A stretch of 64,000 nucleotides of DNA. It comes from Actinernus sp. WN-2022. Its lineage: Eukaryota; Cnidaria; Anthozoa; Actiniaria; Actinernidae. The position numbers were made by a program, and so were the translations under genes. The stretch covers positions 99,737,321 to 99,801,320 of the forward strand of contig JAOWCC010001634.1 in assembly GCA_030867875.1 (NCBI GenBank), in the 5' to 3' direction. This document shows, in pieces, positions 8,095 to 16,639 of the stretch. Within the stretch, counting starts at the first letter, position 1; each line of letters opens with the position of its first letter. The notes under the pieces are model-generated. The model searched no databases. It was not told where the DNA came from and saw nothing but the letters and a program-made list of their open reading frames with translations.

Positions 8095-8514
8095 CTACTT
8101 ATCCTCCGATCCTACCACATTTAGATCTTTCTCACTGATGGAGAGGTCATCCAATGCATTATCGAGATCGTGAATGTCCACCACGTTTCGATCTTTTTCC
8201 GATTCCACTACATTTAGATCTTTCTCCGATTCTACTGCATTTGAACACGTGATATTCGCTGACTCGTTAGCTCGCTTCTTATCAAGGTTCTTCTTATTGC
8301 GAATGGTACGGCGTTGAGGTGCACCACATTTTGCACAAAGTTCGTAATTAGTACGACAGCCTCGACCGCACGTTAAACATGGAACGAATATAGCACATCC
8401 TCTTCCTATCTGGAAGTTATGTTGAGAGCAATACTCTGACACCTTCGAACACTTCCTTATACATTTCGTGGTCTTTCCTCGAATCAACCAATCACAAGTT
8501 CTCGTCTCAATCAT
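8095..8514 (-). CDS. Cys-rich zinc-binding protein, copy 2
   Basis: Second copy of 4123-4542, identical in the translated protein as far as I can compare. Start at ATG 8514. Ligand pattern and the SEKDLNVV tail repeats as in copy 1. Confidence 0.55.
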   Translation of the reverse strand: MIETRTCDWLIRGKTTKCIRKCSKVSEYCSQHNFQIGRGCAIFVPCLTCGRGCRTNYELCAKCGAPQRRTIRNKKNLDKKRANESANITCSNAVESEKDLNVVESEKDRNVVDIHDLDNALDDLSISEKDLNVVGSEDK

Positions 8515-8850
8515 CGTGCAATATACCTATATATGTTATATGTCTAATTGGTATCTTAGTTGTGACGTCTACGTTGAGGTTCTTCAATCGCGCGCGGTTG
8601 TCTAATCTGTGTGGTATTAATACGTACTAAGATAACAACATACGTTAATATCGTGAAGTAGAGAATGTATGTTAGTACCATGGGTGGATATACTGTAAAC
8701 TAATCATTCCTTTAATAGGTGTTAAATGTAAAAATACAATGAAAAAATAGTACAACGAAACTGCTCCAATCCGGAAAAGCGGTAGAAACCGGAGCTGTGC
8801 TCAAGTTTGGATCTTTAGGTGCAAGAATGCCTAGGGACGTTGCGAGAGAT
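8515..8850. promoter_or_regulatory. Intergenic region with shared upstream block, copy 2
   Basis: Duplicate of 4543-4878, with the shared block at 8714-8778. It ends at the right duplication boundary, next to the ankyrin gene's stop codon. Confidence 0.4.
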
Positions 8851-8851
8851 C

Positions 8852-9538
8852 CTATGTGGCAGCATAAGAATTTATGTAGTAATCTAGTAGGGCGTTTTCG
8901 TCCTCTATGGTGAGCTGGGAGCGCTTAATGAGCCACTCAATGATACATTTAGCGGTATTAAGATGATCGTTGCTACGGGCGCATAGTAGAGCATGATGAG
9001 CGTATTTATACTCCATAGTTATCTGAAAGCGTTGAATGAGCCACTTAATGGTATTGAGATGGGCATTCCTACAGGCATCTAGTATAGCAAACCCGACGGC
9101 TTTATCCTCTTTGGTGAACTGGAAGTGTTTAGTGAGACACTTAACGATATCAAGACGGTCATCCTTACAGGCAGCGCATAGAACGTAATCGGTGTGTCCA
9201 CCCATTTTATCGAACCATAAGTGCTTAATGAGCCACTTAATAACGTTAAGATTACCATATTCACTGGCGTAGACAAGAGGAAAGCTATCATAGATGTGGT
9301 TTGCGGAAATACCGAATGTCCTAGCCAAATTGTCTCGATCGTTGTCATTACGAGTAGACCTAAGACCGAAAGTGAGTACTCGTTTACGGAACTCTTGGTC
9401 TACGTTTTTGTAGCGCACGAGAGATGCGGCACAGTTTAGGTGTTTCGATGTCCTTGCGATGCTTGCGAATGATTCTGGGCCTGCATGCTCTACTATCTTG
9501 ACTAAGATTTCTATGGGAAGGCACGATATGCTATCCAT
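8852..9538 (-). CDS. F-box/ankyrin-repeat protein
   Basis: The 228-residue frame starts at ATG 9538. Residues about 5-35 (LPIEILVKIVEHAGPESFA then RTSKHLN) match an F-box. From about residue 85 there are four ankyrin-like units of about 35-40 residues recognisable as NLNVIKWLIKH, RLDIVKCLTKH, HLNTIKWLIQR and HLNTAKCIIEWLIKR. Intronless F-box/ankyrin proteins of this style, with NVIKWLI-type repeats, are typical of giant viruses, where they are thought to recruit targets to host ubiquitin ligases. The host-target role is inference. The upstream block at 9577-9637 may be its promoter. The TAG stop lies at the edge of the duplicated block. Confidence 0.65.
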   Translation of the reverse strand: MDSISCLPIEILVKIVEHAGPESFASIARTSKHLNCAASLVRYKNVDQEFRKRVLTFGLRSTRNDNDRDNLARTFGISANHIYDSFPLVYASEYGNLNVIKWLIKHLWFDKMGGHTDYVLCAACKDDRLDIVKCLTKHFQFTKEDKAVGFAILDACRNAHLNTIKWLIQRFQITMEYKYAHHALLCARSNDHLNTAKCIIEWLIKRSQLTIEDENALLDYYINSYAAT

Positions 9539-9576
9539 AGTGGAAGAGATCGATATACTACGTAGTAATCACTTAT

Positions 9577-9637
9577 CTAATAGGATGTTGAAATGTAAAA
9601 ACAACGGAAAAAGTACAACAAACTGCTCCAATCCGGA
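9577..9637 (-). promoter_or_regulatory. Shared upstream block before the ankyrin gene
   Basis: About 60 bases closely related to 4742-4806 and 8714-8778: TAGG-TGTT-AAATGTAAAAA, then AGTACAACAAACTGCTCC and AATCCGGAA. It starts about 40 bases upstream of the ankyrin start. Confidence 0.4.
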
Positions 9638-9656
9638 AGGAGGACTATGGTCTATA

Positions 9657-9803
9657 GTAGTATATAAACTAGCGGGTTCTGGCGCAGCTTGAACGTTTTA
9701 TTATTGCAATCCTTGCTCGATAACGGCGGTTCTGGAGTTATCGAGCAAGGATTGCAATAATAAAACGTTCAAGCTGCGCCAGAACCGCTAGTTTATATAC
9801 TAC
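9657..9803. repeat. 67-bp near-perfect palindrome at the segment edge
   Basis: The left arm 9657-9724 and right arm 9737-9803 are reverse complements except for one extra G, around a 12-base loop (GGCGGTTCTGGA). Virus-like sequence lies to the left. To the right the C-terminal part of a LINE reverse transcriptase begins at once. The palindrome therefore marks the boundary. Confidence 0.9.
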
Positions 9804-11870
9804 TTGCCCAGATTAAGGTACAATATTGTAGGTAAGGTAGCACAAGTGAGTTATATAGGACATGAAGAGTAGATTTATCAAGAAATTGACGGGACTTTGA
9901 GATTATACCTATATTTTTTGAGATTTTGGAAGTTATGGTTTGAATGTGTGGTGTCCATAGGAGATGTTGATGAATAATTATGCCTAAGAATTTAGTTTGA
10001 GTAACTCTTTTAATCTTATGTTCATTGATTCTGATATTAAAGTTGTCAAGATAAAAAAAAATTCCGAGTAGGGTGAAAGAATACACATTTTGTTTTATCT
10101 GGATGAAGTGCGAGTTTGTTTGGCCTTGAGCCAACAGACTACTTTTTCAAGTTCGAGGTTAAGAGTGTTCATGAGAGAGGAGATATTATTGCTACTGTAA
10201 AATATGTTAGTGTCCATCAGCAAAGAGAATAAAAGACAAAAGTTCAGAGCAATTAAAGATATCATTAATATAAATAAGAAAGAGTAAAGGTCCAAGGATA
10301 GAACAGTGAGGGACTCCACATTTAATTACTTTCCTTGAAGACGGAGTGTCATTTATTTGGATACATTAGTATCTATTTTCGAGATAGCTTTTGATCCAGG
10401 AATGGGATATACCACGAAAACCATAGTAGGCTAATTTATCGAGCAGAATGGTATGATTAACAGTATCAAAATCAATGAATACACCCACAGTGAAGTTGTT
10501 ATTTTCAAATGATTGGAAGACACTGTCTACTAATTCAAGAAGGGCCATAAAAGTGGAGTGATGTTTTCTGAATCCATATTGATGGTGGTTTAACATATTA
10601 TGTTTGTTTAAGTATTCAATGAATCTTTTATACATCACTTTCTCAAGTGTTTTTGAGAGGCAAGGAAGTAAAGAAATTGGCCTAAAATTGGTGAAATTAT
10701 GGCAATCATCATTTTTAAAGACTGGAATAACTTTAGCTATTTTAAATTCATCTAGAAAAATCCCCATAGAGATTTAGGCATTACAGATGATAGATAAGGG
10801 TAGAGCTAATAGGCTGATACAGGTCTTGACTGGGACAATGTTTATACCATCAATGCCTTCACTTTTGCTAGCATTTAGACAATTAACTATAGATGTAATT
10901 TCTGAAGTTGAAGTAGGTGATAAAAAAATTGTATCATTATGTGAACCAGATAGATATTCTCTATGTTTGTCGCCTAATGGAGGAAATGCTTTTGAAAGAG
11001 AAGGTCCAACATTAATAAAGAAATCATTAAATTTGTTAGCTATTGAGAGAGGAGTAGTGTATACTCCATCAGAGTCTTTCATTATTGATGGGATGTTAGT
11101 CTTGTTTATGTCCTATAACAGATTTAATGGTTGCCCATGTAGCTCTCAAGTCCTTTTTTGTGGTAAGAGTTTATCATGATAGTATTTTTTCCTAGCAAGT
11201 TTGACCAGGTGATTATATTTATTACGGTATGTGGTATAATTGTGTTTGGTTCGTTCAGTGGGATTTTTGATATATGCCTTATAAAGGATATCTTTTCTAA
11301 GACATGATCCGTGCAATCCAGATGAGAACCAAGGTTTAGAATGTTTCTTGGGTTTATTACTAATATTTTTTAATGGAAGCAGTCATTATATATTGGAAAA
11401 AATAGTTCAGAAAATGAGTTATAACAGTCATTTGGGAAGTAGAGTGAGCAATAACATTCCAATCAATATTTTGATTGAAACCTTGCAAGATTAGATGAGG
11501 TTATTTGTCTTATTTTGTACCCAGTAGTCTGAGGATTGGTTGTAAGCTTGAGATCAGTTAACTGAAATATTGGTAAATGATCAGAGACATCAGTATAAAG
11601 AATTCCACTAATTATATTATGGTCCAAGTTATTTGTGAAGATGTCAATTAGGGTAGCTGAGTGGTACGTGATTCTAGTAGGTTTGGATATATAAAGTGGA
11701 TAAAGGCTTTGCCAGAAGGAGGTTAAAGAAATCATTTGAAGGTTTATGAGATTCAATGTTAAGTAGGTTGATATTATAATCACCCATTAAATAACACAGT
11801 TTGTTTTCAAAGCTAATTTTACTAATTATTTTGTTAATATGTTCATTAAATACTTTCTTATTGGATAAAA
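9804..11870 (-). mobile_element. Non-LTR retrotransposon (CR1/jockey-like), truncated and frameshifted
   Basis: Read right to left, the endonuclease C-terminus (GDYNINLL and then SDHLPIF, about 11800-11560) is followed by a linker and the reverse transcriptase. The transcriptase shows FRPISLLP, GFRKHHST, GVFIDF then TVNHTILLDKL, and further on the C-terminal FLGIIIHQHLLW and PYLQYCTLIW motifs. The frame is broken several times (about 11080, 10770, 10320 and 10130), and the conserved FADD segment is not intact. The 5' end is lost at about 11870. The 3' part of the protein is cut abruptly at the palindrome, at 9803, leaving no normal 3' UTR. Confidence 0.85.
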
Positions 11871-12319
11871 TAACCTGCTATAAAAAGAACATGTCGATTG
11901 ATAAAAGTGAAATACAGAAATTGCAAGACTGCCGGCCGCAAATGGGCTGTAAAATTGTCAACTGATCAAAACTGTTGCAGGAAACACAAAGTGCCTTCTT
12001 TTTACAATGTATGGTCAGGACAGGAGAAGTTAATCTGCACATTGTGATAGTGTTGGAAATGCCTGATGGAAAAACATTCATAGAGATCAGAAAGCGTTTG
12101 TAGCGAAATTTTTTTAAAGCGGCATCTGAGACTGAGTTACGTGAGTTGAGGTTCCCGACTATTTTCTACAACAACTGCATCGTTGACACTGGCTATTTAT
12201 TCTCTGGACTGAAGAAGGATATTTTCGTTATCCCAAGGAACAGTGTTTAACTGCTGCTCTGATGGCAGTGAGTTGCGTAGCTTTTGAGGCTCAGTTCGAC
12301 TGTACGTTCGAAATTCTCT
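11871..12319. other. Unassigned intergenic DNA
   Basis: I see no convincing gene, repeat or RNA here. The small minus-strand frame at 11878-12081 has no recognisable composition. Confidence 0.5.
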
Positions 12320-12532
12320 CTGAATTTCTAACGAGACCTGAAACAACCATGGGGGCTGATCAAAGTCAAGTCCCGGCTAATTAATCCACAGATCGAATTG
12401 GAATTTAGCATGTTGGTTTTTGCGGAGGGAGGCTAGGAAAACCGGAGAACCCGGAGAAAAACCCTCTGAGCAAGGGCGAGAGAGAGAGACCAACAAACTC
12501 AACTCAGACACATATGGCGCCGCGTCTGGGTT
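12320..12532 (-). mobile_element. tRNA-derived SINE, copy without the tRNA head
   Basis: The sequence runs parallel to the SINE at 34781-35032: TGAATTTCTAACGAGACCTG, then GTTGGTTTTTGCGGAGGGAGG, CCGGAGAACCCGGAGAAAA and ATATGGCGCCGCGTC. It stops before the A and B boxes, so it is 5' truncated. Confidence 0.7.
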
Positions 12533-12824
12533 CTTTTCAGTATCGTTCGAAACCTCGCCAAGGATGATATAAGATGGTTATGCGGCCTCAACCGGTTGAT
12601 GAATCTGGTATATACAAATAAGTAAAGGGGCTATGTCATGGTACTATGCATGTATGGAGTCAATGTTCGATTGGTGGGTTAAAACAGTTAAATCCCCCTC
12701 CTTCAATGCTCGAGTTGGAACTATTTTCATTATTTTACTTGAATACTGTATATTTACAGAGTTTATTAGTCATATTTGAATATTTGCTTTGATTTTTACC
12801 ATCCCACATGTACGCGAGGTTCGT
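12533..12824. other. Unassigned intergenic DNA
   Basis: No gene or clear repeat seen. Confidence 0.5.
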
Positions 12825-12965
12825 TAGCCTGCGTACAGCATCCCCTACTTGAGGGAGAACGGCGATTTCATCGTTTCCGTTTCTCCCCACAGACCCTACA
12901 TGGGGAGAAACGGAAACGATGAAATCGCCGTTCTCCCTCGAGTAGGGGATGCTGTACGCAGGCTA
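12825..12965. repeat. 64-bp foldback element
   Basis: Arms 12825-12888 and 12902-12965 are reverse complements with one mismatch (ACTTGAGGG versus CCCTCGAGT) around a 13-base loop. This is typical of a hairpin-type miniature element. Confidence 0.9.
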
Positions 12966-13880
12966 GAGGTTCGTCAGTTCATATGAGAATCGCTGATAAT
13001 GACTGTGGCCGGCTCGGACATCTCTCACCACGACAGTCCCTTCAAGGTATATAACCTATACTTAAACCATAGTTAGTTTGATCAAACATACATTCAAACT
13101 TCACAAATTATCGAATGAAAATGCATTTCGATGTGTTTCTATTGAATTTATGAGTATAAACCAAAGAAACTACGGGAAAGAATAGCAAATTAGAAACAAA
13201 TACTAAAAGATTTGCAAGGAATATAGGTGCAAGAAATAAAGAAAACAAGCAAATTTCGGGGGGGGGGGGGGGGGAGTGAGCCGCGGCCAGTCTCGAACGC
13301 TTTGCCGTTCATGCTATCGCTCTTAGCCGGAGCATTACTTAAAAAAGGTAAAATATTACGGTATGTGTATTAAGTTAGAACTCCCCATGGAAAGAGCATA
13401 GTCAATGTACACGACTGTACGATTTTCATGATAATTATCTCAGGGTGGCTCAGATACATAGATTAGTTACCATGGACCAATTAGTGTAATCTTTGCATTC
13501 GTGGAGACATGAACTGAAAAGCACTGCTTGCCACAAATGTTTCTTAGATGCCTAATTATCTATTGCAGTCTATTTACTTGTATATTGTTCATAAGATGTC
13601 ATTTATGCACTACCTTCTTGGATCTGACGACATCTACAAGTTGCCTCTATTGATGCACAGCAAGAGAGCTGGGGTGGATACCAGGGGGTAATGGGGTTCG
13701 GTCATACCCCCAACCGAATCCCCCTTTCTCTACCTCCCTTTTATGAAGTAAAACAAAGAAGTTGTCAGAGAATCTTGCATTCGCCCCAGGAGAGGTATTG
13801 TTTTTTTTGACGATAAAAACAGATGGAAAATAAAATTGAAGCAAGTTCAAATGCAGAACCAGGACCTGGTTGTTCGAAGT
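12966..13880. other. Intergenic DNA with a 17-G run
   Basis: No gene seen. A run of 17 G at 13258-13274 interrupts it. The segment to its right (GCGGCCAGTCTCGAACGCTTTGCC) vaguely resembles a reversed tRNA 3' half but cannot be folded into a tRNA. Confidence 0.4.
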
Positions 13881-14372
13881 AAGGGTATAAGTGCTAACCC
13901 GGAGTTAAATCGCTAACCTGAGGGTACAGCAAGGGCACCCAACGAAGTTTTCGGTTAAAAAGCTGTTCGGGAGAGTAAGTTAGCCTAAAACTTTCGGATT
14001 TGAAAACATTGTCCCTAGAAAATTGTTTTCTGAAATACTGGCTAGAAAATTTGTTTTCAATCCCTAGAAAATTATAGAAGAAAAGGGAGACTAAAACGTT
14101 TCCCCTAAAATATTCGTACGTCCCAATTCGTCTGATCAATAGAGTCAGAACAGGAAAAAAGAATCCCTAAAAAATTCGTACCTCCACAAAACTTTGCAAC
14201 ATGAAATTACTTGGGCTAGAAATTTCTTGTTATGTTCTAGACTACTAACAAATTCGTAGGCCGGGAATATTTTGCCATAGTATTTTCGTTTGACGCGATT
14301 TCCACCTAGAAAATCCGAACAGCTAATAGCTTTCTAGAATACGTCAAAAGACATAGTATAGGCGCCTTAAAG
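13881..14372. repeat. Interspersed repeat, family A copy 1
   Basis: The segment CGTAGGCCGGGAATATTTTGCC at about 14255 through GGCGCCTTAAA at about 14370 recurs at 35676-35790 with few changes. The phrase about GGGCACCCAACGA near 13935 also reappears inverted near 35845. I infer a dispersed element of unknown class; many CTAGAAAAT-type short repeats lie inside. Confidence 0.65.
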
Positions 14373-14868
14373 TGTTTATGAGACCAAATTTTGCATCTTT
14401 ATTTTATTGCAGAATAATAAAGTTCATTGCTTTCTGATTATCAAGAGTATATTTATTTTTCAGTTCCGCCTTCGGAAAGGTCTCTTTTTCGCCATTCAAA
14501 TTGACTACTTTATGCTAAAAACTGTCCCGTTTGCCGCGCGGCCAAATGAGCTGCGTGACGTCACTGTGAGGACTCGCTGTTTATATATTACAAACATGGC
14601 AGACTCGGCGAGAAAGTTTCAGAGAAAGCTAAAAATAAGCGAGGACGTGGAAGATATTGTGTGACTGGTGGCCTTGGTTTTCTTCCCGTATTTAACTTTA
14701 TCCTACTCCAAAATACAATGGACATTGAAGTTGAGAAAAGCAATAGTCAATGTCCACATTCTATACTCATTCACAGTTTGTACAAGTACAACACAACTAC
14801 AAAAAGTACAAGAAATGACTCACCAAGAACTCGACGATAACTTTAATACTCCTGTACTTTTATGCTGA
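14373..14868 (+). other. Possible promoter and first exon, weak
   Basis: A TGACGTCA (CRE-type) site at about 14556-14563 is followed by TATATATTA and an ATG at about 14596. That ATG opens MADSARKFQRKLKISEDVED and a stop at 14662-14664. The arrangement looks like a housekeeping-style promoter and a short first coding exon, but no downstream exons could be linked. It may be a fragment of a dispersed gene copy. Confidence 0.2.
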
Positions 14869-15397
14869 AGCCAGAACAGTGAATGGCAAAGAATACGATA
14901 TAGGGTTTCTCTGGTTTCCTGTAGAAATTCGTTTAAAACAAGAGGATCCTGAATGTTCGTGAATGAAAAACGGACGAAGTGAAGGATAAGGTTTGCAAAT
15001 GAGATTTTAGGTATTTTTAATTTTATCCATGTTTTTTTTTGGAACCATAGCAGGTGCGAATGTGCTCCACGCTTGTTTTCATTATCTGAGAGAGGGAGGT
15101 GCTCTTCGCCGTTAAGTACAAAATAGCGTAATATCCATCACATTGTCATGCAGCATGTTGCGAAAAGAGACTGTAAACTGCCATTAGTTGATTGCGCATT
15201 TGGCATTTTACCTATGTTTTTATATAAATTACGCCTATTGCTGGAAGCGGTCATGTAGAATTTATTGTTTTCAGCATTGCCGCCGAATTTGGCACATGTA
15301 GAATAGATTAATATTCTGCCCAGAATCGTGTTCTAGTACAAAGTTAATAGTTGAGAGATGGCGGAGTCGATGAAGATATTCTGGAGAAACTGCAGAA
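14869..15397. other. Unassigned intergenic DNA
   Basis: No gene, RNA or clear repeat seen. Confidence 0.5.
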
Positions 15398-15593
15398 TAG
15401 AGGTAATTGACTAACGTGTTGCCTCCCAATTCAGATCATGTGATACTCGGGGGAATTCTTTTTCATTCTAATCATAATGCAGTCATGCCTATCTCAATAA
15501 AATAAATTTTCAAAGAGTCAATTCTCCAGAGTAATGTGTGTTTACATAACATGATCTGAATTGGGTGGCAACAGCGTTAGCCGATTACCTCTA
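15398..15593. mobile_element. MITE with about 48-bp inverted ends
   Basis: The left end (15398-15443, TAGAGGTAATTGACTAACG) and right end (15544-15593, CGTTAGCCGATTACCTCTA) pair over about 48 bases with several mismatches. TA lies at both outer edges, compatible with a TA target duplication. No coding capacity. Confidence 0.75.
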
Positions 15594-15635
15594 TACCCCC
15601 TCCGAATAACGAACCTCACAACCAAAGATACCACT

Positions 15636-15780
15636 GATACAAATGTACGTCTGATAAATGTAACCCGTCTGATAAACGAGACACCTGATAAACGAGACAC
15701 TTGATAAACGAGACACCCGTAACGCGTCTGATAAACGAGACACGTCTGATATGTGTGATAGGCGTGATACCCGCGTTACG
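15636..15780. repeat. Degenerate TGATAAACGAGACAC repeats
   Basis: At least five copies of TGATAAACGAGACAC or close variants, spaced 15-25 bases apart. Scattered relatives (ATAAACGAGATGCC, GTGATACGCCTGATAC) continue to about 16150. It looks like a decaying minisatellite. Confidence 0.7.
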
Positions 15781-16154
15781 GAATGTACACAATTACAAAT
15801 GGGTAGGTTGTTATGTTATATAAACAAGTTATAATCCCGTTGGGATAACTTTGAGGGTGTATAAAGAGGAGTGATTAATATGTAAGAATCACTCGAAGGC
15901 GTTTCTCTACCTTGATACTAATTTTCTTTAGGACATGTTAAGAATAGAAGAAATGTACTGACTACACATCTATATAGACGTGATTGGCCAACATTATATA
16001 CTGCTGTAATTATACTGACGTGTCCGACAATTACGTATCAATAAACGAGATGCCCGCCCCTGATCTGTTGTTTGTGTTTAATGCAGTTTGGCTATTAAAT
16101 GTTTTATGCTCGTTCAGAGTGATAAGATTATAAGTGATACGCCTGATACAACCA

Positions 16155-16360
16155 CCCCTAACCGTCAGTAAAGAAGTTCCCAGGTAAACGTTGAGGTTAT
16201 AGGGCTAATTGGCGAGTAAACAAGTGACGTTTTTTGTTGTTATATTTATCATAATACATGTACATCGGCTTACCCAACAACAATAACTACCCTTACCGTC
16301 GGTAAAGAAGTTTTCAGGTAAACGTCGAGGTTTTAGGGCTAATTGGTGCCTAGATTTCAC
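16155..16360. repeat. Two direct repeats of about 70 bp
   Basis: ACCGTCAGTAAAGAAGTTCCC with its following GGTAAACGTTGAGGTTATAG block (from about 16159) recurs from about 16287 as ACCGTCGGTAAAGAAGTTTTC. Divergence is about 10 percent by eye. Confidence 0.75.
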
Positions 16361-16639
16361 AGTTAACATTTAAATGTCATCTACACGACTATTATACCGA
16401 GTGATACGCGTATCTTGATACCGGTAACACACATCTGGGAGGGGTATTTATTTAACCAGTTCGCCAGCAGATTTACAATTATTCAGAAGAAGGGGGGGAA
16501 ATGTACATACATAAGGATCCTGTCCTTCACTGATTTGCCATTACAAATACGATTGAATTAATATTACATTGATTGAATAAAATAAAATTTGATGATTGAA
16601 GGGAAAGATGGAATATATTTACTACTGATTTACATTGGT

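Larger units (their letters stand above)
4879..8850. repeat. Direct tandem duplication, unit 2 (3,972 bp)
   Basis: This is the second copy of the block at 907-4878 and carries the same genes in the same order. Its left edge enters the structural-protein gene in mid-frame, so that gene is represented only by its tail. Its right edge lies one base before the stop codon of the ankyrin-repeat gene, so the ankyrin gene is not duplicated. Confidence 0.95.

Noticed and set aside
13258..13274. G-quadruplex or regulatory G run
   Set aside because: A single 17-G homopolymer, possibly length-inaccurate from sequencing; no context supports a function.
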